64,000 nt of DNA from Fodinibacter sp963834965 (GCA_963834965.1 CAWIEI010000023.1:1-64000); one strand, 5' to 3'; counted from the stretch's first letter, positions 39,637 to 48,439 are shown. The notes: generated from the letters alone by a model not told the origin. Program-made: numbers and translations.

Positions 39637-40268
39637 CCGCTCGCCGGCGGCAGGTCGCCATCGCTGCCGCCGGTGCAGGCGGCACCCGGCTCGGGCGTCT
39701 GCGGGCCCTGCCGGTAGGCCTTGACGAACTCGGGCAGCCGCGGGTCGTCGACCCCGGTGAGCACCAGCTGGGTGCCCCAGGCACTGGCCACGACCGGGCC
39801 GGGCAGGCCGTCGTAGGGGGACAGCACGACATAGGTGGCAGGCAGCTCCGCGGTGAGCTTGGCGACCTGGTCGGCGGGCAGCTTCGAGTCGTAGGTCACC
39901 CAGACGGCGCCGTGCTCGAGCGCGTGCACGGCCAGCTCGTTCTTGACCGGCTTGGTGTAGACGCCGCAGTTGAGCCAGGTCGGGTTGTGGTTGCCCCCGA
40001 CCGGCGGTGTCTGCGCGTAGGTGACCGGGTCGGTGGTGTGGTCGCGGCTGACCTTGTACGTCTTGACGGCGTCGAGGGTGGGCCGGTTCGACACGTCGTT
40101 GTAGACGGTGAACCCGACCACGCCGGCGACGACGAGCACCACGGTCACCACCGCGGCGATGATCAGCAGCCGGGAGCGCCGCTCGTTGGCCCGCTGCGCC
40201 TGGCGCACCTCGTCGACCTTGGCCCGGCCGGCCCTGGCACCACGCTGCGGCCTGGACGACTTGCTCAC
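39633..40268 (-). CDS. DUF3105 membrane protein
   Basis: A 211-residue protein: a basic N-terminus (SKSSRPQRGARAGRAKVDEVRQAQRANERRSR), one membrane helix (LLIIAAVVTVVLVVAGVVGFTVY) and an extracellular domain with the conserved DUF3105 core PPVGGNHNPTWLNCGVYTKPVKNELAVHALEHGAVWVTY. Two cysteines (NCGVY and AACTGG) could bridge. Function unknown. The GTG at 40268 is chosen because GAGGAG precedes it. Coupled to the DUF305 gene. Confidence 0.82.
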   Translation of the reverse strand: MSKSSRPQRGARAGRAKVDEVRQAQRANERRSRLLIIAAVVTVVLVVAGVVGFTVYNDVSNRPTLDAVKTYKVSRDHTTDPVTYAQTPPVGGNHNPTWLNCGVYTKPVKNELAVHALEHGAVWVTYDSKLPADQVAKLTAELPATYVVLSPYDGLPGPVVASAWGTQLVLTGVDDPRLPEFVKAYRQGPQTPEPGAACTGGSDGDLPPASG

Positions 40269-40403
40269 CCGGTGCTCCTCACTGCGGTTGTGTGACGGCG
40301 AGCGAACATTGTGACCCAACGACCCGGCGCGGAGGTATCACGCCCGCCACCGCCGGCCTCCTGAAAGCCGGGACAAGGGCTCTTCAGCCCGGGAGGTGGC
40401 GAC

Positions 40404-40643
40404 ATGCAGTTGATCCAGTGGACCCGGTGCCCGCAGTGCGACTCGATCGCCGAGGTCGTCGACCGCGACGTCTGGCCGAGCACCGACGGGCCGGTCGAGC
40501 ACGTCAGCGTGCGGTGCGTGCGCCGGCACCGGTTCGTGATGCCGGTGGTGACTCTCGCGACGCACAACCCGCCGGCGTCGGTGGCGGCGTTGGGGCGCGA
40601 GCCGGCGCGGGCGCGGATGCGGCCCGGAGCGGGCTCGACCTGA
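40404..40643 (+). CDS. Small zinc-ribbon-like protein of unknown function
   Basis: A 79-residue protein. WTRCPQCDSIAEVVDRDVW supplies a CxxC knuckle, and VRCVRRHRFVMPV a third cysteine with nearby histidine, consistent with a half or degenerate zinc ribbon. The C-terminus is Arg/Ala-rich and disordered. A strong ribosome site (GGGAGGTGG) precedes the ATG, which makes a real gene likely. I do not recognise a named family. Divergent from the DUF3105-DUF305 pair. Confidence 0.65.
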   Translation: MQLIQWTRCPQCDSIAEVVDRDVWPSTDGPVEHVSVRCVRRHRFVMPVVTLATHNPPASVAALGREPARARMRPGAGST

Positions 40644-40677
40644 GCGCAGACCGGCTCGGGCGGGGCTTCAGCCGCCG

Positions 40678-40730
40678 GGTCAAATAACGCCGATAATCGA
40701 CATTATGTCAGTTCTATTCAGTTCTATCCC
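40678..40730. repeat. AT-rich island with tandem 10-mer and inverted repeat
   Basis: In the 238-base gap between two convergent genes, about 50 bases are unusually AT-rich for this DNA. TCAGTTCTAT is repeated in tandem at 40708-40717 and 40718-40727. ATAATCGACATTAT nearby is an inverted repeat (ATAAT/ATTAT, 4-base centre). The remainder of 40644-40881 shows nothing I can interpret. Cause unknown: a remnant, a promoter for an unseen RNA, or a protein site. Confidence 0.45.
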
Positions 40731-40881
40731 GCGTCACCGTGCGTGCGGCCGGCGCCACGCTCTCCCCCGGCTCGGCACGTACGCCGTCCGGCACCGCTCG
40801 CCGCGGCATCCATCAAGCACTGCCGGGCCCCGGACACGGTGATCCGGGGCGCGGCGACGTGCTGGCGCTCTTTCGGGGCGC

Positions 40882-42303
40882 TCAGGCGCGCAGCGCCTGG
40901 GCCAGCTGGCGGAAGTCCTCGACCAACGTGGCCATGTCGTCGTCGGTGGTCACGAGCGAGACCAGCCACTGCTCGTCGAGGCCGGGCGGCGTCAGGATGT
41001 GCCGGTTGATGCCCCAGAGCCAGGACAGCTCGGCGAGGGCGAAGTCGGTGGCCTTGTAGTCGCGGTAGTTGCGCACCGGAGTCGTCGACCAGGTGACGCA
41101 CCCCTTGACCCCGAGCCCGACGGTGTGAGCCGGCAGCTCGTACTCGTCGATGATGGCGTCGATGGCCTGCAGTGCGCGCACGTTGACCGCCTCGGCCTCG
41201 GCGAGCGCCTCGCGGGTGCAGATCTCGTCGACGGCGCGGGCGGCCGCCATGACCAGCGGGTTGCCGTTGTAGGTGCCGAAGTGGGCCATCCGCCCGTCGA
41301 CGACGACCTCCATGACCTCGCGCTTGCCACCGAAGGCGGCCAGCGGCAGACCGCCGCCGATCGACTTCGCCAGCGTGATCAGGTCGGGGGTGACGCCCAG
41401 GCGCTGGGCCGCGCCCGCGTAACCGGCGGTCAGCCCCGTCTTGACCTCGTCGAAGATCAGCACGACGCCGTGGGCGTCGCAGGCGGCCCGCACGGCGGCA
41501 AGGTAGCCCGCGTCGGGGACGACGATCGAGAGGTTCTCGATGACCGGCTCGACGACCAGGGCGGCGATCTCGCTGCCGTGCTCGGCGAGCACCCGGTCGA
41601 GCTGCGCGAGGTCGTTGTAGGCGATCACGTGCACCGTTCCGGCCTCGACGTCGAAGGGCACCTGCGGGGTCGGCGCGTCGGCGGGGCCGATCTCGTCGAG
41701 CCCGGGCTTGACCGAGACCTGCAGTGCGTCGTAGCCGCCGTGGTAGCCGCCCTCGATCTTCACGATCGCCTTGCGCTCGGTGTAGGCCCGCGCGCAGCGG
41801 ATGGCGTACATCAGCGACTCGGTGCCCGAGTTGGTGAACCGGATCATGTCGAGCTGGAACCGGTCGCAGAACCGCTCGCTCATCTCGGTGGCCTGCGGCG
41901 ACGGCGTGACGAACAGCGTGCCGGTGTCGGTGAGGGCCTCGGTGACCCTCTCGACGACGTGCGGGTTGAGGTGGCCCACCAGCATGGCGCCGAAGCCCAT
42001 GGACAGGTCGAGCAGCCGGTTGCCGTCGACGTCGGTGAGCCAGGCGCCGCGGGCCGAGGCGATCGAGATCGGGTACGGCTCCCAGTGCTGGAACGAGCTG
42101 GTGACCCCGAGCGGCAGCGTCTTGCTGGCCCGCTCGTTGTGGGCGCCGGACTCCCCCGACCACGAGGTGAACCGCGCCCACTCGGCGGCCAGCAGGCGCT
42201 CGACGACCTCGGGGTCGACCGGCCGGGTGTGCTCGGGCAGGCGGCGGTAGGTGCCGGGGTCGTTCGCGGGTACGGCGGGTGCGCTCTGCAGCTGGTCGGT
42301 CAT
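40882..42303 (-). CDS. Class III (GSA-like) PLP aminotransferase
   Basis: A 473-residue fold-type I aminotransferase. SMGFGAMLVGHLNPHVVERV, FTNSGTESLMYAIRCARAYTERKAIVKIEGGYHGGYD and LIFDEVKTGLT are the class III signature pieces. The PLP lysine is K313 in TLAKSIGGGLPLAAFGG. It resembles glutamate-1-semialdehyde aminomutase and aspartate aminotransferase-family proteins; the GSA role in haem synthesis is not supported by context. GGAGGAGG precedes the ATG. It appears to be transcribed alone. Confidence 0.85.
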   Translation of the reverse strand: MTDQLQSAPAVPANDPGTYRRLPEHTRPVDPEVVERLLAAEWARFTSWSGESGAHNERASKTLPLGVTSSFQHWEPYPISIASARGAWLTDVDGNRLLDLSMGFGAMLVGHLNPHVVERVTEALTDTGTLFVTPSPQATEMSERFCDRFQLDMIRFTNSGTESLMYAIRCARAYTERKAIVKIEGGYHGGYDALQVSVKPGLDEIGPADAPTPQVPFDVEAGTVHVIAYNDLAQLDRVLAEHGSEIAALVVEPVIENLSIVVPDAGYLAAVRAACDAHGVVLIFDEVKTGLTAGYAGAAQRLGVTPDLITLAKSIGGGLPLAAFGGKREVMEVVVDGRMAHFGTYNGNPLVMAAARAVDEICTREALAEAEAVNVRALQAIDAIIDEYELPAHTVGLGVKGCVTWSTTPVRNYRDYKATDFALAELSWLWGINRHILTPPGLDEQWLVSLVTTDDDMATLVEDFRQLAQALRA

Positions 42304-42424
42304 TCGGGGCCTCCTCCCCCACCCGTAGGCGGGGTCACGGTCTGCGGTTCGGATATCACTCGGGATCACCCTACCTGCCTTCGGATTCCGCTGCCAATCC
42401 CCAATCAGACAACCGGAACCGCGC

Positions 42425-42988
42425 TCACCCGGAGGGCTGGGTGAAGCTCAGGTCAGCGCTCGTCGCCACATCGCCACGCCGCCCCGGGGCGGCGGCCCAC
42501 GACCAGTACAGGTTGGTGTGGCTGACCACCTGCTCCGGTGGCGGCGCGCCGTACTCGGTGAGGTCCTCGGTGGTGTGCGCGTCGCCGACCAGCGTGACGT
42601 CGTAGCCGCGCACCAGCGCACCGTGCAGCGTGGCGCGGATGCACGCGTCGCTCTGCGCACCGGTGACCACGACCCGCCCCACGCCCCCGGCTGCCAGCAG
42701 TTCCTCGAGCTCGGTGGCCTCGAAGGAGTCGCCGTAGTGCTTCTGCACCACGGGCTCGCCCTCACCCGGCGAGAGCTCGTCGACGATCTGCCAGTCATCG
42801 CTGCCCTGCTCGAGGCCCTCGTCGGAGTGCTGGACCCACACGACCGGCACGTGCTCGGTGCGGGCCCGGTCGACCAGGCCGGCGATGGTGCCGACCACGC
42901 GGTCGCGGTCGTGGCCGCCGACCACGACGCCGTTCTGCACGTCGATGACCAGCAGCGCGGTGTTGGGCCGCTGCGAAAGTGTCGTCAT
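42425..42988 (-). CDS. Isochorismatase-family cysteine hydrolase
   Basis: A 187-residue hydrolase with the Asp-Lys-Cys triad: D16 (LLVIDVQNG), K83 (VVQKHYGDSFEATELEELL) and C116 (VTGAQSDACIRATLHGALVRGYDVTLV). Relatives include nicotinamidases and carbamoylsarcosine-type amidases; the exact substrate is not evident. The ATG at 42988 has GGGAG just upstream; an in-frame GTG at 43003 is less likely. Divergent from rlmC. Confidence 0.85.
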   Translation of the reverse strand: MTTLSQRPNTALLVIDVQNGVVVGGHDRDRVVGTIAGLVDRARTEHVPVVWVQHSDEGLEQGSDDWQIVDELSPGEGEPVVQKHYGDSFEATELEELLAAGGVGRVVVTGAQSDACIRATLHGALVRGYDVTLVGDAHTTEDLTEYGAPPPEQVVSHTNLYWSWAAAPGRRGDVATSADLSFTQPSG

Positions 42989-43112
42989 GGTGCTCCCTGT
43001 CACTCGATCAGCTCCGGTGGTACCTCGTGGATCCCACGGTAGGACGGCCCACCGACAGCCGGGTCCGACCGGGCGGCCTGGGGCCGGAGGAACCGCCTAC
43101 GCTGGCGCCACC

Positions 43113-44231
43113 ATGCAGTGCGACTACTTCGACACCGGCCGGTGCCGCTCGTGCACCCTGATGGGCACGCCCTACGCCGACCAGCTCGCAGCCAAGCAGC
43201 GCCGGGTCGCCGCCGCGATCACCGACGTCGCACCCCACCTGGCGTGGCTCGAGCCGGCTCGCAGCCCGGCCTCGCACTACCGCAACAAGGCCAAGCTGGT
43301 GGTCGGCGGGCGCGCCGGCCACCCCACCCTCGGCATCCTCGACGAGCGCGGCCACGGCGTCGACCTGCGCCGGTGCGGTCTCTACGAGCCCGGCCTGTCG
43401 GCCACCTTCGACCCCCTGCACCGGTTCGTGGCCGACCTCGGCCTCGAGCCCTACGACGTGCCGGCCCGGCGCGGCGAGCTGAAGTACCTCATCGTCACGC
43501 ACTCCCCCGACGGCGAGCACCTCGTCCGGTTCGTGCTGCGTTCGCAGCGCCACCTCGCCGAGCTACGCGTCGCGCTCCCCCGCCTCCTGGCCGAGCTGCC
43601 GTCGGTCCGTGTGGTCAGCGCCAACCTGCACCCGGAGCACAAGGCGGTGCTCGAGGGCGACACCGAGGTGCCGCTCACCGAGCAGACCCTGCTCCCGATG
43701 CGCGTGGGCGACGCCACGCTGCTGCTCGGGCCGCGCTCGTTCTTCCAGACCAACACCTCGGTGGCCGCCGCGCTCTACCGCCAGGCCCGCCACTGGGTCG
43801 ACGAGGCAAACCCCGCGGTGGTGTGGGACCTCTACTGCGGCGTCGGCGGGTTCGCGATGCACGCCACCGCACCGGGTCGCCGGGTGCTGGGCGTGGAGAC
43901 CTCGACCGACGCGGTCGAGGCTGCGCGCGCGGCGGCGCGGCTCGCTGCGGATGCCGCGCAGTTCGTCGTCGGCGACGCCACGAGCACCGACCTCTCCCCC
44001 GCCCCCGACCTCGTGGTGGTCAACCCACCGCGGCGAGGCATCGGCGCGGACCTCGCCCGCTGGCTCGACGCCTCGGCCGCGTCCCAGGTCGTCTACTCCA
44101 GCTGCAACGTCGACTCGCTGGCCCGCGACCTCGCGGCAATGCCCTCGCTCAGGCCGGTCACCGGCCGGGTCTTCGACATGTTCCCGCAGACCCCGCACAC
44201 CGAGGTGATGCTGCGGCTCGAGCGCCGCTGA
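43113..44231 (+). CDS. rlmC: 23S rRNA (uracil-C5)-methyltransferase RlmC
   Basis: A 372-residue SAM-dependent RNA methyltransferase of the RlmC/RlmD/TrmA group that acts on uracil in 23S rRNA. C3, C11, C14 (CDYFDTGRCRSC) and C88 (RRCGLYEPG) fit the [4Fe-4S] site. LLGPRSFFQTN, VWDLYCGVGGFAMH and the catalytic cysteine loop YSSCNVDSLARDL follow in the right order. The lack of a TRAM domain and the short length favour RlmC over RlmD. The ATG follows TACGCT by 9 bases with no ribosome site. Confidence 0.87.
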   Translation: MQCDYFDTGRCRSCTLMGTPYADQLAAKQRRVAAAITDVAPHLAWLEPARSPASHYRNKAKLVVGGRAGHPTLGILDERGHGVDLRRCGLYEPGLSATFDPLHRFVADLGLEPYDVPARRGELKYLIVTHSPDGEHLVRFVLRSQRHLAELRVALPRLLAELPSVRVVSANLHPEHKAVLEGDTEVPLTEQTLLPMRVGDATLLLGPRSFFQTNTSVAAALYRQARHWVDEANPAVVWDLYCGVGGFAMHATAPGRRVLGVETSTDAVEAARAAARLAADAAQFVVGDATSTDLSPAPDLVVVNPPRRGIGADLARWLDASAASQVVYSSCNVDSLARDLAAMPSLRPVTGRVFDMFPQTPHTEVMLRLERR

Positions 44232-44259
44232 CGCGAGACGCCGAGGCTACGGTGGGGTG

Positions 44260-44937
44260 ATGGGGGGCGAACGGAGCTGGGGCGCCGAGGGGACCAGGCT
44301 GGCCGGCGAGGCCACGGCCGACGGCGAGCCCACCCGGTGGTTCGAGGAGCTGTGGTCCAAGGCCGCGCGCGACGAGGTCGACATGCCGTGGGACCGCACC
44401 GCGCCCTACCCACCGGTGCTCGACCTCGTCAACGCCGCCGGTGACCCGTGCGGGCGCCGCGCCGTCGTCGTCGGTGCCGGGCTCGGGGCGGATGCCGAGC
44501 TGCTCGCATCCCGGGGCTACCGCACCGTCGCCTTCGACCTGGCGCCGTCCGCCGTCGACCTCGCCCGGGCACGGCACCCCGGGAGTACCGTCGACTACCG
44601 GGTCGCCGACCTGTTCGACCTGCGCGCCGACCTGGTCGGCGCGTTCGACCTGGTCGTCGACGTGTTCACCGTGCAGGCCCTCCCCCGGTCGCTGCGCGAC
44701 GGTGCCGGCGACGGCATCCGCTCGCTGCTCGCCCCGGGTGGTGAGCTGCTCGCGGTGCAGTTCGTGCACGAGGACGACACGCCCGACGACGACGGACCCC
44801 CCTGGCTGGTCACCCGGGCCGAGATGGAGTCGTTCGCCGCCGGAGACGTCGCGCTGGTGTCGCTGAGCCGAGGACCCCACCCGCTGCGCCCCGACGGCCC
44901 CGACACCTGGGTCGGCCTCTTCCGCCGCCGCGACTGA
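44260..44937 (+). CDS. Class I SAM-dependent methyltransferase (TPMT-like)
   Basis: A 225-residue Rossmann methyltransferase: RRAVVVGAGLGADAELLASRGYRTVAFDLAPSAVDLARAR is motif I with the SAM-binding acidic residue, and FDLVVDVFTVQALPRSLRDG is the post-motif. The PWDRTAPYPPVLDLV start resembles thiopurine methyltransferase-like and cyanide-handling proteins. The acceptor is unknown. The ATG at 44260 follows TACGGT by 6 bases (leaderless) and lies 28 bases after rlmC. Convergent with the WYL regulator. Confidence 0.8.
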   Translation: MGGERSWGAEGTRLAGEATADGEPTRWFEELWSKAARDEVDMPWDRTAPYPPVLDLVNAAGDPCGRRAVVVGAGLGADAELLASRGYRTVAFDLAPSAVDLARARHPGSTVDYRVADLFDLRADLVGAFDLVVDVFTVQALPRSLRDGAGDGIRSLLAPGGELLAVQFVHEDDTPDDDGPPWLVTRAEMESFAAGDVALVSLSRGPHPLRPDGPDTWVGLFRRRD

Positions 44938-44949
44938 CGACCGCAGCCG

Positions 44950-45567
44950 TCAGAAGCTCAGGGCCGAGACGTTGACCGTGCCCCAGTGCCGTTGCGGCAC
45001 AATGGCATCCGGCGCCCGCTCATCTGCTACCGCCCACTCGTCGGAGGACCGCAGCAACCTCACCGGGTGCACGACGACCGGTGCTCGCGACCGCGCGTCG
45101 AGGCGCACCACCCGGCGGGCCCGGATAGCGTCGGCCAGCGCGCGCACCCGGCGGTCGGGGTCGGTAGCCGAGCCACCACCGACGAAGCGCACCCGGTCCT
45201 GCGAACGCTGCACGGTGGCCCGCACCGGGTCTGGCAGCGACTCGACCAGCTTGGAACGGGCGCGCGCCGCGGCATCCGCCAACCCCAGCTCGGCCAGCTC
45301 GTGCACCGGAGCCGCGAGGAGCACCCCCAGCGCCTCGGCCTCGTCGCTCGCCAGACCGGTGAGCCGGGTGCGGTGGTTGAAGGCCAGCTCGAAGCCGCCT
45401 CGCGAGCCGCGGTGGATGAGGACCGGAAGCCCCGCCTCACCCAGGGCGTCGATGTCGCGCAGGACGGTGCGCCGGCTGACGCCGAGCTCGTCGGCCAGCT
45501 GGGCCGCCGTCATCCGGCCGCGGTTCTGCAGCAGGAGCAGCTCGAGGAGCAGCCGTGAGGCGCGCAC
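44950..45567 (-). CDS. YafY-like HTH_11/WYL-type transcriptional regulator
   Basis: A 205-residue regulator. The N-terminal winged helix is LLLELLLLQNRGRMTAAQLADELGVSRRTVLRDIDALGEAG, followed by HRGSRGGFELA as in YafY/DeoR-like WYL proteins. The C-terminal ligand part is short for the family. GTG 45567 is set by a perfect AAGGAGGT just before it; the longer upstream reading is a shadow. It is divergent from the 139-residue gene at 45652, and a perfect palindrome sits in the 84-base gap. Confidence 0.82.
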   Translation of the reverse strand: MRASRLLLELLLLQNRGRMTAAQLADELGVSRRTVLRDIDALGEAGLPVLIHRGSRGGFELAFNHRTRLTGLASDEAEALGVLLAAPVHELAELGLADAAARARSKLVESLPDPVRATVQRSQDRVRFVGGGSATDPDRRVRALADAIRARRVVRLDARSRAPVVVHPVRLLRSSDEWAVADERAPDAIVPQRHWGTVNVSALSF

Positions 45568-45583
45568 CGGACCTCCTTTTCCA

Positions 45584-45606
45584 AAGGTGACAGTAGACGT
45601 CACCTT
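45584..45606. promoter_or_regulatory. Perfect operator AAGGTGAC-N7-GTCACCTT
   Basis: An 8-bp inverted repeat without mismatch, separated by 7 bases, lies 17 bases upstream of the WYL regulator start and 46 bases before the divergent gene. It spans positions where either promoter would be blocked. It is most simply the binding site of the WYL regulator. Confidence 0.65.
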
Positions 45607-45651
45607 AGGGCTGTTAGCGTCCGCAGCGACACCACCGCAAAGGAGCCCCTC

Positions 45652-46071
45652 ATGGCCGACGACGTCACCTACGGCAACGGAACCCCCGACGACCCCTGGG
45701 TGCTGCAGACCCCGTCGCAGACCTCCAGCTACACGGCCTGGCGCGACGAGGCGGCCGACCCCCCGGCGCTCGTCGTACGCGTGGGCACCACGACGCTCTC
45801 GTACCACCTGTCGGCCGTCGACGACCTCGCCGCCATGCTGCGCGGCGCCGGTGACTGGGTGCCCCTGGGCAACGCCGACGAGGGCAAGCCGGTCAAGGAC
45901 GGCACCGTCGAAGCCTGGGCGCGCAGCACCGACAACCCGGTAGGCGGCTACTACGGCCTGCGCAAGGGCTACCGCGGACGCTTCGCCAACTACGTGACGC
46001 CGGTGCTCGAGCTGCTCGGCGAGGCCGAGCTCGAGCACGGCGCGCGCAACAACCGGGTGCGCAGCACCTGA
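45652..46071 (+). CDS. Conserved hypothetical protein, probable target of the WYL regulator
   Basis: A 139-residue soluble protein. It begins DVTYGNGTPDDPWVLQTPSQTSSYTAWRDEAADPPALVV and has the motif GGYYGLRKGYRGRFANYVTPVLELLGEAELEHGARNNRVR near its end, rich in Gly/Arg/Tyr. I have seen such proteins beside YafY-like regulators in actinobacteria but know no function. AAAGGAG precedes the ATG. The perfect palindrome between it and the regulator suggests tight control, perhaps by a small molecule. Confidence 0.75.
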   Translation: MADDVTYGNGTPDDPWVLQTPSQTSSYTAWRDEAADPPALVVRVGTTTLSYHLSAVDDLAAMLRGAGDWVPLGNADEGKPVKDGTVEAWARSTDNPVGGYYGLRKGYRGRFANYVTPVLELLGEAELEHGARNNRVRST

Positions 46072-46186
46072 ACGCGCTCCCGTCCTGCCGAGCGAGGCTT
46101 CTTAACGTTCCCTTGATGAACTATTAGTATTGCCCAACCGGCCCGTTCCTAGGCTCTGGCACCTCCCCTGTAGAGGATGGTGCCAC

Positions 46187-47566
46187 GTGGCCACTGAATC
46201 CATCGGCGGACGGCGGTTGCGGGTAGGTCGGGGGGGTGGCGCAGCACGTCGCCGGCTGGCTCCCGCCCTGTGGGCACTGCTGGTGGCAGCCGCGGTGCTC
46301 GTGCCCCTCTGGGCACTCTGGTCCGCCCCCGAGTACGCCCACCGGGGCGTCCTGCGGTGGGTCTCGCTGAGCACCGCCCTGGCCGCGGCGTCGCTGCTGG
46401 TGCTCACCTTCGTTCTCCCGAGCCGGTTCCGGCCGTTGACCGGCTACCTCGGGGTCGAACGGCTGCTGCGCGGCCACCGAGCCCTCGCCCTGGTCGCCGT
46501 GACGCTGGTGATCGTCCACGTGGCGGCAGTGCTGCTGCGTCCGGAGATCGGCATCGCGGTGCTCGACCTGCGCAGGGCGCCGCCGCGGGTGTGGGCCGCG
46601 ACCGTCGCGACCCTGAGCCTGCTCGGCCTCGTGGCGCTGGGGCTGAGCCGGCGGCGACGCCGGCCCCGCTACGAGGGCTGGCGGCTGGGCCACGTGGTGC
46701 TGGCGAACGTCGCCCTGCTCGCGACCGCACTGCACGTGCTGTGGCTGGGTGACCTGACCCGCTACCCGGAGGCGCGGGGCTGGTTCGTCGCGATCGCGGT
46801 GGCCATGCTGCTGGCCGTCGCCCACCGCTGGGTCTGGAGACCGCTGCGCTCACGCCGGAACCGGTACGTCGTCGACGAGGTGCGTCGCGAGTCGTCGACG
46901 GCCGTCACCCTGGTGCTGCACGCGGCCGGCCACGCCGGGGTGGAGTTCCGCCCCGGCCAGTTCGCCTGGCTGAAGATCGGCACCTCGCCGTTCGTCTTCG
47001 AGGAGCACCCGTTCACGATCGCCTCCGCCGCAACCGAGCCGTGGCGCAAGGAGTTCACCATCAAGGGGATCGGCGACTTCAGCGAGCTCGTCGCGGGCCT
47101 GCGTCCGGGGCGCAACGTGTTCCTCGACGGCCCGCACGGGGCGTTCACCCTCGACGGCCTCACCTCAGAGCGTTTCGTGATGATCGCCGGAGGGGTCGGC
47201 ATCACCCCGATGCTCAGCATGCTGCGCACCCTGGCCGACGTCGGGGACCCGCGACCCGTGCTGCTCGTCGTGGCCGGCCGCACCGCCGACGACCTGCTGC
47301 ACCGGGCCGACTCCGAGCACCTCGACCAGAAGCTGGACCTGCACCTCGTGGAGATCCTCGAGGAACCGCCCGAGGACTGGGACGGCGAGGTCGGCCGCTT
47401 CACCCAGGAGGTGCTCGCGCAGGCCCTGCCCGAGCGGCGGCGCCGTGAGGTCGTCGACTACTTCATCTGCGGGCCCGGGCCGATGGTCGCGGCAGCCACC
47501 CGCATCGTGAGCGACCGGCGGGTGCCGGGCCGACGCATCCACACCGAGCTCTTCGACGTGGTGTGA
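46187..47566 (+). CDS. Ferric-reductase-like transmembrane flavoprotein
   Basis: A 459-residue electron-transfer membrane protein. About six helices form the ferric-reductase-like haem domain, with histidines in GVERLLRGHRALALVAVTLVIVHVAAVLL and GWRLGHVVLANVALLATALHVLWLGD. A cytosolic FAD/NAD(P) reductase follows: FRPGQFAWLKI, EEHPFTIASA (FAD), IAGGVGITPMLSMLRTL (nucleotide) and YFICGPGPMV. It likely moves electrons from NAD(P)H to an outer acceptor such as iron. GTG 46187 has GAGGATGG upstream. The preceding 115 bases include an AT-rich stretch (46115-46135) that probably holds the promoter. Confidence 0.83.
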   Translation: MATESIGGRRLRVGRGGGAARRRLAPALWALLVAAAVLVPLWALWSAPEYAHRGVLRWVSLSTALAAASLLVLTFVLPSRFRPLTGYLGVERLLRGHRALALVAVTLVIVHVAAVLLRPEIGIAVLDLRRAPPRVWAATVATLSLLGLVALGLSRRRRRPRYEGWRLGHVVLANVALLATALHVLWLGDLTRYPEARGWFVAIAVAMLLAVAHRWVWRPLRSRRNRYVVDEVRRESSTAVTLVLHAAGHAGVEFRPGQFAWLKIGTSPFVFEEHPFTIASAATEPWRKEFTIKGIGDFSELVAGLRPGRNVFLDGPHGAFTLDGLTSERFVMIAGGVGITPMLSMLRTLADVGDPRPVLLVVAGRTADDLLHRADSEHLDQKLDLHLVEILEEPPEDWDGEVGRFTQEVLAQALPERRRREVVDYFICGPGPMVAAATRIVSDRRVPGRRIHTELFDVV

Positions 47567-47587
47567 GCGGCACCTAACCTGTCAGGC

Positions 47588-48433
47588 ATGACCTTCTCGA
47601 TCGCCGCCCGGGACGGGGACGCCTGGGGCGTCGCCGTCGCCAGCAAGTTCCTCGCCGTCGGGTCGGTCGTGCCGGCCGTGCGCCCGGGAGTGGGCGCGGT
47701 CGCGACCCAGTCGCTCGCCCGGGTCGCCTACCTCGCCGAGGTGCTCGACGCCCTCGCCGCGGGCACCGAGGTCGGCACCGCGCTGTCGGATGCCGTGGCC
47801 GGCGACGACGGCCGCGCCCAGCGCCAGGTCGGTGCGGTCGGCCGCACCGGTGCGGCCACCTTCACCGGCGAGGGCTGTCTCAGCTGGGCCGGTGGGGTCG
47901 CCGCGGGCGACGGGCGCTCGGCGTACGCGATCCAGGGCAACATCCTGACCGGCCCGGAGGTGGTCGAGGCGATGGAGGCCGCGTGGCTCGCGACGGCGGG
48001 GCAGCCGTTCGACGCCCGGCTGGTCGCCACCCTCCTGGCCGGGGATGCCGCCGGCGGTGACTCCCGCGGCCGGCAGAGTGCGGCGATCATCGCGCACGCC
48101 CCGGGCGCGGGCTACGACGGCTGCGGCGTGCTCGCCGACCTGCGGGTGGACGACCACCCCGACGCCCCGCGCGAGCTGGCCCGCCTGCACGACCTGTCCA
48201 CGCTGCTCTTCGGCGGCCCCGAGGACGTCGAGCCGCTGCGGGGTGCCCTGCGCGAGGAGGTGGCGACGCTGCTGACCGCGGTGGGGCGCGGCATCCCCGG
48301 CGGCGACCTGGACGCGGCCCTCGAGGCCTGGATGTCGGAGGTCAACCTCGAGACCCGGCGCTCGCCGGGCGGAATCGACGCGCGCGTGCTCACCGAGCTG
48401 CGGGCAGCGGCCCGCGGCGCAGACCCGGCCTGA
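47588..48433 (+). CDS. DUF1028-family protein (Ntn-hydrolase-like)
   Basis: A 281-residue protein with the DUF1028 start TFSIAARDGDAWGVAVASKFLAVGSVVPAVRPGVGAVATQ and the later QGNILTGPEVVEAM and GGDSRGRQSAAIIAHAPGAGYD. The threonine or serine near the N-terminus recalls Ntn hydrolases, but activity has not been settled in the family. The ATG follows TAACCT by 7 bases (leaderless). Convergent with the Sua5-like gene, 6 bases apart. Confidence 0.85.
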   Translation: MTFSIAARDGDAWGVAVASKFLAVGSVVPAVRPGVGAVATQSLARVAYLAEVLDALAAGTEVGTALSDAVAGDDGRAQRQVGAVGRTGAATFTGEGCLSWAGGVAAGDGRSAYAIQGNILTGPEVVEAMEAAWLATAGQPFDARLVATLLAGDAAGGDSRGRQSAAIIAHAPGAGYDGCGVLADLRVDDHPDAPRELARLHDLSTLLFGGPEDVEPLRGALREEVATLLTAVGRGIPGGDLDAALEAWMSEVNLETRRSPGGIDARVLTELRAAARGADPA

Positions 48434-48439
48434 GCCGGC

